In this document: piece by piece, positions 4,883 through 10,290 of the stretch | Layout: each line of letters starts with the position of its first letter | How positions within the stretch are numbered: the first letter of the stretch is position 1 | NCBI GenBank assembly: GCA_944351315.1 | Contig: CALVPL010000071.1 | Span: forward strand, 1-10,290 | DNA length: 10,290 bases | Source of the DNA: an uncultured Bacilli bacterium | GTDB taxonomy: Bacteria; Bacillota_I; Bacilli_A; RF39; UBA660 | Direction: 5' to 3' | Position numbers and translations under genes: made by a program | Notes under the pieces: generated by a model | What the model was told of the DNA's origin: nothing | Seen by the model: the letters and a program-made list of their open reading frames with translations, nothing else | Database searches by the model: none

Positions 4883-7054
4883 ATGTATGCAGATGTTTTA
4901 GTAGAAATTCGTAGTAAACATATTGATAAAACTTTTACGTATCATGTCCCAGAGTCTTTAGAAAAAGAGGCTATTGTCGGTAAACGAGTTCTAGTTTTAT
5001 TTGGTAAACAAAAGTTAGAAGGATATATTTTAGCTTTAAAAAATACAAGTGATGTAAAAACCAAAGACATTTTAGAAATTTTAGATGAAGAACCTGTTTT
5101 AAATGAAGAAATGTTAGAATTAGGGAAATTTTTACAAGAAAAAACCTTAAGTAGTCTTAGTAGCTGTTATAGTGCCATGCTTCCTAAGGCATTAAAAGCA
5201 AGTAAAAAAACTCAAATTCATAAAAAAGAAACTCTTTATTTAACACTAAGTGGAGAATTAGAAGAATTGCAAAAAGAAGTAACTTCAACTTCTCAAAAAG
5301 ACGTTTTAGCCTTATTTGAAAATGAAGCAAGAATTTTAAAATCTCGGGCAACTAAAGTGAGTGCTTCTGCTGTGAAAACTCTTTTAAAAAATGGAATTTT
5401 AAATGAAGAAAAAGAAGAAGTGTACCGTTATCAAATAAAAAAACAAGAAGAAGAATCAGCCAAAATATTAAATGATGAACAACAACTGGCTAAAGAAAAA
5501 ATTGTTTCAAGTTTCCAAAAAAACGAGATTTTTTTGCTTCATGGTATAACCGGTTCGGGCAAAACAGAAGTCTATTTAAATGTCATTGAAGAAGTTTTAA
5601 AACTTGGAAAAGAAGCCATTGTTCTAGTTCCAGAAATTAGTTTGACTCCTCAATTTGTCGAAAGATTTTCCAAAAGATTTCCTGACGACATTGCCCTTTT
5701 ACATAGTGGCTTGTCCGATGGCGAAAAATATGATGAGTGGCGTAAAATCTTGCGAGGAGAAGTACATATATGTATTGGAGCTCGCAGTGCTTCTTTTGCA
5801 CCTTTCAAAAATTTAGGAATCATCATCATGGATGAAGAACATTCAGAATCTTATAAACAAGAAAGTTCTCCAAGATATTTTGCTTTAGATGTTTTAAAAA
5901 AACGAAGCCAAACTCATAAATGTCCGTTAGTTTTAGGAAGTGCCACTCCATCCTTAGACTCGATGGCCAGAGCAGGGAAAAAATTGTATACCTATTTACC
6001 TATGAAAAAAAGAGCTCAAAATGCCGTACTTCCTGAATGTATTCTCGTTGATATGGCCGAAGAAGTAAAAAACCGTCATCCCATTATCAGTCGTGAGTTA
6101 GAGTGTTCGATCATTGAAAAATTAAATAAAAATGAACAAGTTATGCTTTTGTTAAATCGAAGAGGACATTCGACAACCATAACTTGCTCCAATTGTGGTT
6201 TCACTTACCGCTGTCCGCATTGTGAAATCTCTCTAACTTATCATAAAAGTTCCAAAAATTTACGGTGCCATTACTGTGGGTATACCAAATATATCGATGA
6301 TTTATGTCCAAATTGCCACGAAAAATCCTTAAATTACTATGGACTTGGTACAGAAAAATTAGAAGAATATCTAGAAAATATTTTTCCGACTGCCAAAATT
6401 GTTCGAATGGATGCCGATAGCACGGCAAATAAAGGAATGCATGAAAAGATTACTGAAGATTTTCAAAATCATAAATATGATATCTTACTTGGCACGCAAA
6501 TGATAAGTAAAGGACTTGATTTTCCAAATGTTACTTTAATGGGGATCTTAGATGCCGATGCTTCTTTACAAATTCCCGATTATAAAAGTAATGAAAAAAC
6601 ATATTCCCTTCTTTCACAAGCAAGCGGACGAGCAGGAAGAAAAGAGAAAAAAGGTCTAGTTATTATTCAAACTTTTCAACCCGAAAATTACATTTTACAA
6701 TGTGTAAAAAATCATGCTTATTTAAAATTTTATCAATATGAAATGAATATTCGAAAAACTTTAAAATATCCACCTTTTTACTATTTAATCTTACTTACTT
6801 TTAAGAGTAAAGACTATTCTACCGTAAGTAAAGAAGCGAATAAAGCAAAAGAATTTTTAGAACAAAATAAAGACCCTCAAACCATATTACTTGGTCCGAC
6901 CACTGCCAATATGTTTTTAGTAAATGGAGTTTATCATTTTGAAATCTTGATAAAATATCGTTTTGATGATAAACTAATAAATACAATAAAAGAATTAGAT
7001 AAATTTGTTCTTTTAAATAAAAAAGTTACAATGGATATTGATTTCCATTATTAG
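4883..7054 (+). CDS. priA: Primosomal protein N' PriA, replication-restart 3'-5' helicase
   Basis: PriA recognises stalled forks and reloads the replicative helicase. From ATG 4883 the protein has 723 residues, close to E. coli (about 732) and shorter than B. subtilis. The N-terminal fork-binding domain begins MYADVLVEIRSKHIDKTFTY, the usual PriA opening. The helicase core has Walker A GITGSGKTE (221-229), Walker B DEEH (317-320), GSATP (352-356), LLNRRGH and QASGRAGR (motif VI, about 579-586). Four CxxC pairs (Cys435/438, 444/447, 462/465, 475/478) give the two zinc sites. The C-terminal domain follows and is complete. In-frame ATGs at 4838 and 4877 are possible starts, but 4838 abuts the terminator and would add residues absent from the family. 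None of the three has a Shine-Dalgarno sequence. It is followed 14 bases later by a secreted-protein gene, then fmt. Confidence 0.95.
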   Translation: MYADVLVEIRSKHIDKTFTYHVPESLEKEAIVGKRVLVLFGKQKLEGYILALKNTSDVKTKDILEILDEEPVLNEEMLELGKFLQEKTLSSLSSCYSAMLPKALKASKKTQIHKKETLYLTLSGELEELQKEVTSTSQKDVLALFENEARILKSRATKVSASAVKTLLKNGILNEEKEEVYRYQIKKQEEESAKILNDEQQLAKEKIVSSFQKNEIFLLHGITGSGKTEVYLNVIEEVLKLGKEAIVLVPEISLTPQFVERFSKRFPDDIALLHSGLSDGEKYDEWRKILRGEVHICIGARSASFAPFKNLGIIIMDEEHSESYKQESSPRYFALDVLKKRSQTHKCPLVLGSATPSLDSMARAGKKLYTYLPMKKRAQNAVLPECILVDMAEEVKNRHPIISRELECSIIEKLNKNEQVMLLLNRRGHSTTITCSNCGFTYRCPHCEISLTYHKSSKNLRCHYCGYTKYIDDLCPNCHEKSLNYYGLGTEKLEEYLENIFPTAKIVRMDADSTANKGMHEKITEDFQNHKYDILLGTQMISKGLDFPNVTLMGILDADASLQIPDYKSNEKTYSLLSQASGRAGRKEKKGLVIIQTFQPENYILQCVKNHAYLKFYQYEMNIRKTLKYPPFYYLILLTFKSKDYSTVSKEANKAKEFLEQNKDPQTILLGPTTANMFLVNGVYHFEILIKYRFDDKLINTIKELDKFVLLNKKVTMDIDFHY

Positions 7055-7068
7055 AAAAGAGGAATAAA

Positions 7069-7881
7069 ATGGCAAAATTTCATGTAATGCGAGGAATAAT
7101 TTTAGGGGTAGCAATTGCTAGTGCTTCTCCAAGTGTTGCAAAAGCAACAGAAAAAGGAATAGAGGTTACAAGTGAAGAGAGTTGGTTTGATCAATTAACA
7201 AGCGATGAAAATAAAGAAGCTGTTAAAGAAAAAGCTCAGGATGTCTGGGATGCTTTAGTAGATTTCAGTGTAAAAGCAGATCAAAAAGCCAATCAACTTA
7301 TTGAAGAAGCCGGAGAAAGCTTGGAAGAAATAAAAAAAGAATTAGAAGCCAAGAAAGTTTTTTCAGTCGAGGACATATGGCTTATAAAAAATGTAAAAGA
7401 AGAAGAAAATCCGTACTTTTTTGTCTTAAAAAGTCCTCATTTACCTTCCACAGTCAAATACTATGATTCTTATGGAAACAAAGTAAATGAAAAAAGTATG
7501 GAAGCCGTTTATGAAGTATATGAAGCTCGTTATGTTTCTGTATTGCATCCACTTGATGAAAAGTTTGTAATATCAAATCGTTTAAATTTAAAAACAGAGA
7601 AAATTCTTCCCAATTATGTCAATTTGGTGGATGGCAATTGGGAATTAAGCATTGAAGAAAATTTGCAAGATGAAAATCTTAGTTGGGAAAATATTGAGTA
7701 TATTCGTTTTCCAAAATGGTCAGAAGATTTAAAAGATATTTTGCCAGCTGAAAAGAAAAATGAAGAAGGTCAAATTTTATTAAGTAAAAAAGATCTACAA
7801 ACTATTATTGATTCATTAAATACATTAGAAGTAGAAATGAATTTCCAAAATAATCCAGATACTTTAATAAGAAGGCGATAA
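7069..7881 (+). CDS. Predicted secreted protein of unknown function between priA and fmt
   Basis: I do not recognise this 270-residue protein. Residues 1-26 look like a Sec signal peptide: a short basic start (K3, R8), a hydrophobic stretch IILGVAIASAS (10-20) and an A-K-A cleavage site after residue 26. No lipobox cysteine is visible and the protein has no Cys, so it may be released or stay surface-associated. Residues about 50-95 form a charged amphipathic helix or coiled coil. The remainder (about 96-270) is rich in Tyr, Glu, Asn and Lys, with probable beta strands around 115-185, and ends in R-R-R. The ATG has AAGAGGA (7057-7063), 5 bases upstream. It lies 14 bases after priA and 1 base before fmt, so it is cotranscribed with both. 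In B. subtilis this position holds def. Peptide deformylase motifs (GxGLAAxQ, EGCLS, HExDH) are absent. Confidence 0.8.
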   Translation: MAKFHVMRGIILGVAIASASPSVAKATEKGIEVTSEESWFDQLTSDENKEAVKEKAQDVWDALVDFSVKADQKANQLIEEAGESLEEIKKELEAKKVFSVEDIWLIKNVKEEENPYFFVLKSPHLPSTVKYYDSYGNKVNEKSMEAVYEVYEARYVSVLHPLDEKFVISNRLNLKTEKILPNYVNLVDGNWELSIEENLQDENLSWENIEYIRFPKWSEDLKDILPAEKKNEEGQILLSKKDLQTIIDSLNTLEVEMNFQNNPDTLIRRR

Positions 7882-7882
7882 A

Positions 7883-8815
7883 ATGAAAGATGCAAAAATA
7901 ATTTTCATGGGAACACCGGATTTTTCAGTTCCCGTTTTAAAAAGTTTAATAGAAAATGCCCAAGTGGTTCTAGTAGTTACCCAACCAGATAAACCAGTTG
8001 GCAGAAAACAACTGTTAACAGAAAGTCCTGTCAAAAAAGTGGCTTTAGAAAACAACATTCCTGTTTTTCAACCATCAAAAATAAGAAAAGATTACGAGAC
8101 AATTTTAAAAACTCCGTGCGATCTTTTAGTAACTTGTGCATATGGCCAAATTATTCCTAAAGAAGTTTTAGAGCATCCAAGACTTGGCTGCATCAATGTT
8201 CATGCCTCTTTACTTCCAAAATATCGTGGAGGAGCACCGATTCATTGGTGTTTAATAAATGGCGAGGAAAAAACAGGTGTAACCATTATGTATATGGCAG
8301 AAAAAATGGATGCCGGAGACATTATCTCCCAAAAAGAATACAAAATTTTACCGACCGATAATGTCGGAACATTACATGAAAAACTTTCCACATTAGGAGC
8401 AGATCTTCTTATCGAAACATTACCAAGCATTTTAAATCAAACCAATAAAAGATATCAACAAAACGAAGAGGAAGTTACATTTGGTTATAATGTAAAAAGA
8501 GAAGAAGAACACTTAGACTTTTTAGATACTGGCAAAAATATTCTGAATAAGATTCGCGGATTAAATCCATGGCCTTTAGCAAATTTCTTAGTAAATGAAG
8601 AAGAATATAAGGTTTTAGAAGCTTATTTTGAAGAAAATACATCTCCAACTCCTAAAAAGGTTCGAGAAATAAGAAAAGATGCAATTGGTATTGATTGTCA
8701 AGATGGAACCATTTATTTAACCAAAATAAAACCTTTTGGAAAAAAAGTCATGAATGTAAAAGATTATTTAAACGGAGTAAAAAAAGAAGAAATTTTAAAA
8801 TGGCAAATACGTTAA
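7883..8815 (+). CDS. fmt: Methionyl-tRNA formyltransferase
   Basis: Fmt transfers a formyl group from 10-formyltetrahydrofolate to Met-tRNAfMet for translation initiation. The 310-residue length is typical. The N-terminal Rossmann domain begins KIIFMGTPDFSVPVLKSL. QPDKPVGR (34-41) is the family loop after the second strand. NVHASLLPKYRGGAPI holds catalytic Asn105 and His107 and the folate-binding SLLPKYRGGAPI (109-120). MDAGDI (142-147) carries the catalytic Asp. The C-terminal OB-fold tRNA-binding domain (about 205-310) includes IRGLNPWPLA. The ATG follows the preceding TAA by one base, with AGAAGG (7870-7875) 7 bases upstream. It is the last gene of the priA operon; only a weak, bulged A/T hairpin candidate (8814-8842) is seen after it. 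The gene usually paired with it, def, is not next to it here. Confidence 0.97.
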   Translation: MKDAKIIFMGTPDFSVPVLKSLIENAQVVLVVTQPDKPVGRKQLLTESPVKKVALENNIPVFQPSKIRKDYETILKTPCDLLVTCAYGQIIPKEVLEHPRLGCINVHASLLPKYRGGAPIHWCLINGEEKTGVTIMYMAEKMDAGDIISQKEYKILPTDNVGTLHEKLSTLGADLLIETLPSILNQTNKRYQQNEEEVTFGYNVKREEEHLDFLDTGKNILNKIRGLNPWPLANFLVNEEEYKVLEAYFEENTSPTPKKVREIRKDAIGIDCQDGTIYLTKIKPFGKKVMNVKDYLNGVKKEEILKWQIR

Positions 8816-8830
8816 AAAGTAGACATGAAT

Positions 8831-8859
8831 TTGACATTTTTCTTTTTTTATGCTACAAT
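8831..8859 (+). promoter_or_regulatory. Strong sigma-A-type promoter for the 8896 gene
   Basis: A consensus -35 TTGACA (8831-8836) and TACAAT -10 (8854-8859, 5/6) are separated by an exact 17-bp T-rich spacer. TG at 8851-8852 adds an extended -10. Transcription should start near 8866, giving a leader of about 30 bases. It is the best promoter in the window. Confidence 0.88.
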
Positions 8860-8895
8860 TTTCAAGCTTACACAAAAAATGGGGGGTTAAAGTTT

Positions 8896-9765
8896 ATGCA
8901 AAATTATCTAGAAACAAAAAAAGTGTTAGAAAAATTGAGTTTGAATTATCAAAAAGTTCAAGCAGATTATATAAAAGAAAAAACAAGTGCTCTTGAAGGA
9001 AAAGGATTTAAAAGACTATCTCTTATAATCAAGGGAGCTTCAAAAGAATTGATTCAATTAGGAAATAAAAGAGAAGCTTTATTTAATTTAGAAATGAATC
9101 TTTCAAATAGTTTAAGATTGACCGACATTTTATTTGATCGTTTATGTATAAGTAACAATAGTTTAATTACCGAAGAAGACTATCAAAAAAGAGCCCATAT
9201 CTATCAAAAAGTTTCAGATCATTTAGGTTCATTATTAATTTTAAAAGAAGAAATATTATCTGAAGAAGCATCGGATCGCATTCTAAGTGCTACCAGTGCC
9301 TTACATGAGTATATGAATAGTTTGCTTTTTGATTTCAATTTATCTCGTCTTGTAAAACTAGAAAAAACCGCAGATATTACTCAAGAAAATTCAAAAAAAG
9401 AGGATATTTTATATAATCAAGCTTTATATGAAAGTGTCAAAGATTATCAAAATTTGGATGAGATTTTAGAAGAAAGTTTAAGAAAAGGATATTCTTATGA
9501 AATTTATTCATGGTTAGCAAAAGCCTTTTTTGTCTTTTATAATGAAAGAACAGATGAAGAAATCAAAAAAAATGAAGCATTAAAAGAAAATGATTGTTAT
9601 GTAATTAAAAATCAAGCAAACAATGATGCCGTTTTAGATCTTTACAGTAAAGAACAATTAATTAAAACATCGAAAATACTTATTGAAGAAATTGAAAAAA
9701 GAAAGTCTGAAAAAGATTTAAATTCACTATATGGTGTAGTAAATTATTTAATAAGACATAAATAA
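8896..9765 (+). CDS. Predominantly alpha-helical cytoplasmic protein of unknown function
   Basis: I do not recognise this 289-residue protein. The frame is open further upstream, overlapping fmt from 8695, but the promoter at 8831-8859 would start transcription near 8866. ATG 8896 is therefore the first supported start, with a G-run (8881-8887) as ribosome binding site. The product is almost wholly helical: charged amphipathic helices rich in Leu, Glu, Lys and Ser (for example LETKKVLEKLSLNYQKVQ near the start and LLILKEEILSEEASDRIL mid-protein). It has no signal peptide, membrane span, Cys cluster or nucleotide-binding motif. The helix-turn-helix periodicity resembles all-helical repeat proteins, but no repeat is clear. 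It occupies the place of rsmB in the B. subtilis order, yet lacks every RsmB motif (no SAM-binding G-x-G and no P-C catalytic Cys). It is a single-gene unit with its own strong promoter and terminator, so it may be well expressed. Confidence 0.82.
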   Translation: MQNYLETKKVLEKLSLNYQKVQADYIKEKTSALEGKGFKRLSLIIKGASKELIQLGNKREALFNLEMNLSNSLRLTDILFDRLCISNNSLITEEDYQKRAHIYQKVSDHLGSLLILKEEILSEEASDRILSATSALHEYMNSLLFDFNLSRLVKLEKTADITQENSKKEDILYNQALYESVKDYQNLDEILEESLRKGYSYEIYSWLAKAFFVFYNERTDEEIKKNEALKENDCYVIKNQANNDAVLDLYSKEQLIKTSKILIEEIEKRKSEKDLNSLYGVVNYLIRHK

Positions 9766-9797
9766 CAAAAGAAAAAATTTGTTTCTTTTGTTTTTTT
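9764..9797 (+). terminator. Intrinsic terminator of the 8896 gene
   Basis: AACAAAAGAAA (9764-9774) pairs perfectly with TTTCTTTTGTT (9782-9792) around a 7-base loop, an 11-bp but A/T-rich stem, followed by T to 9797. It overlaps the TAA stop of the preceding gene (9763-9765) and contains the -35 region of the rlmN promoter. Confidence 0.85.
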
Positions 9798-9807
9798 ATG
9801 GGATAAT
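9779..9807 (+). promoter_or_regulatory. Probable rlmN promoter overlapping the terminator
   Basis: TTGTTT (9779-9784, 3/6) lies 17 bp before GATAAT (9802-9807, 5/6), with TG at 9799-9800 forming an extended -10. The -35 lies within the terminator loop and 3' arm. The predicted start near 9814 gives a leader of about 13 bases, essentially only the ribosome binding site. Confidence 0.6.
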
Positions 9808-9812
9808 AGAAA

Positions 9813-9824
9813 AAGGAAGTGATC
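9813..9824 (+). promoter_or_regulatory. Extended Shine-Dalgarno sequence of rlmN
   Basis: GGAAGTGATC (9815-9824) matches 9 of 10 bases of GGAGGTGATC, the full complement of the typical 16S rRNA 3' end. The AGGAAG core (9814-9819) is 7 bases from ATG 9827, which fixes the start. Confidence 0.75.
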
Positions 9825-9826
9825 AA

Positions 9827-10290
9827 ATGAACCTTTATCAAATGACTTTAGAAAATTTAGAAAAATATTTTGCAAGTATTGGTGAAAAAAAATTTAAAGC
9901 AGTTCAAGTTTTTGAATGGCTTTATCAAAAAAGAGAAGAAAACATTGCCAATTTTTCCAATATAAAAAAAGAGATTCGCGACAAATTACAACAAGATTTC
10001 AAAACAGATCTTCCCAAAATTATTAAAAGAGAGACGGATGTAGATGTAGACAAATTTTTATTTTTACTTCACGATGGGGAGAAAATAGAAGCCGTTTTAA
10101 TGCGACATGATTATGGCTTAAGTGTCTGTGTTTCTTCACAAGTCGGCTGTAATATGGGCTGCAAATTTTGTGAATCAGGAAGACTAAAAAAAGTAAGAAA
10201 TTTATCTACAGATGAAATGGTTGGCCAAATTCTAGTCATTGAAAAAGTAATGAAAGAAAGAATTCGTTCTGTTGTGATAATGGGAATTGG
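9827..10290 (+). CDS. rlmN: Radical-SAM RlmN-type rRNA/tRNA adenine C2-methyltransferase, N-terminal part (3' end outside window)
   Basis: The first 154 residues of an RlmN/Cfr-family enzyme are visible; the frame is still open at the window end. RlmN methylates C2 of A2503 in 23S rRNA and of A37 in some tRNAs. The N-terminal helical accessory domain (1-75) includes the KFKAVQVFEWLYQK segment, the usual FRAxQ-x-x-x-W-x-Y block. Then follow IEAVLMRHDYGLSVCVSSQVGCNMGCKFC, with the radical-SAM cluster CNMGCKFC (C-x3-C-x2-C), and VRNLSTDEMVGQIL. After the third cysteine the sequence is E-S-G rather than the more usual A-T-G; it ends in VVIMGIG, where G-E-P should follow. The catalytic C-terminal Cys of RlmN is not covered. 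In B. subtilis rlmN lies after rsmB and before the prpC-prkC phosphatase/kinase genes. Confidence 0.92.
   Translation, partial: MNLYQMTLENLEKYFASIGEKKFKAVQVFEWLYQKREENIANFSNIKKEIRDKLQQDFKTDLPKIIKRETDVDVDKFLFLLHDGEKIEAVLMRHDYGLSVCVSSQVGCNMGCKFCESGRLKKVRNLSTDEMVGQILVIEKVMKERIRSVVIMGI

Noticed and set aside
8806..8849. Terminator between fmt and the next gene
   Set aside because: The only candidate (AAAAAGT pairing with ACATTTTT across a 13-base loop) is A/T-rich with a bulge and coincides with the promoter spacer; too weak to call.
8695..8895. 67-residue N-terminal extension of the 8896 gene overlapping fmt
   Set aside because: It lies mostly within fmt, no usable start is supported, and the strong promoter at 8831-8859 would begin the transcript downstream of most of it.
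1..10290. Phage, IS element, CRISPR, toxin-antitoxin, restriction system, tRNA or rRNA gene
   Set aside because: No integrase, transposase, regularly spaced repeats, defence-family motifs, or tRNA cloverleaf or rRNA sequence was found on either strand by reading.

Overview
The window is about 30% GC by eye, with every gene on the + strand and very tight packing. TGA is used as a stop (1872-1874 and 3084-3086) and Trp is encoded by TGG, so the genetic code is the standard bacterial one and not the Mycoplasma code. The genes are Firmicutes-type (Bacilli/Mollicutes-like). The large Cys-containing surface protein at the left edge resembles a family I know mainly from uncultured gut Mollicutes/RF39-like and related Firmicutes genomes. 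The most likely source is therefore a small-genome, AT-rich gut Firmicute; this placement is inference.

Layout. (1) Bases 1-1172 hold the 3' part of a surface/adhesin-like gene, closed by a strong intrinsic terminator. Near its 3' end is a sharply bounded segment (about 1017-1094) of different base composition, which is the most unusual signal in the window. (2) Bases 1242-4789 form a six-gene operon with overlapping or abutting genes: a YgjP-like metallopeptidase, a SpoU/TrmH-type RNA 2'-O-methyltransferase, rimM, trmD, a small unknown coiled-coil protein and a HAD-IB phosphatase, followed by a probable terminator. (3) Bases 4883-8815 hold priA, a predicted secreted protein of unknown function, and fmt. 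(4) Bases 8896-9765 hold a stand-alone gene for a helical protein of unknown function, with a near-consensus promoter and its own terminator. (5) Bases 9827-10290 hold the 5' part of a radical-SAM RlmN-type rRNA methyltransferase gene that runs off the window.

Together these genes serve translation and replication housekeeping: ribosome maturation (RimM), tRNA m1G37 methylation (TrmD), rRNA methylation (SpoU family, RlmN), initiator tRNA formylation (Fmt) and replication restart (PriA). The order priA...fmt...rlmN matches the Bacillus subtilis priA-def-fmt-rsmB-rlmN cluster, but the def and rsmB positions are occupied by two unrecognised proteins. rimM-trmD likewise lacks the usual rpsP and rplS neighbours. 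No phage, IS element, CRISPR array, RNA gene or defence system is visible. The best candidate for something new is the possible hypervariable cassette in the left-edge gene.
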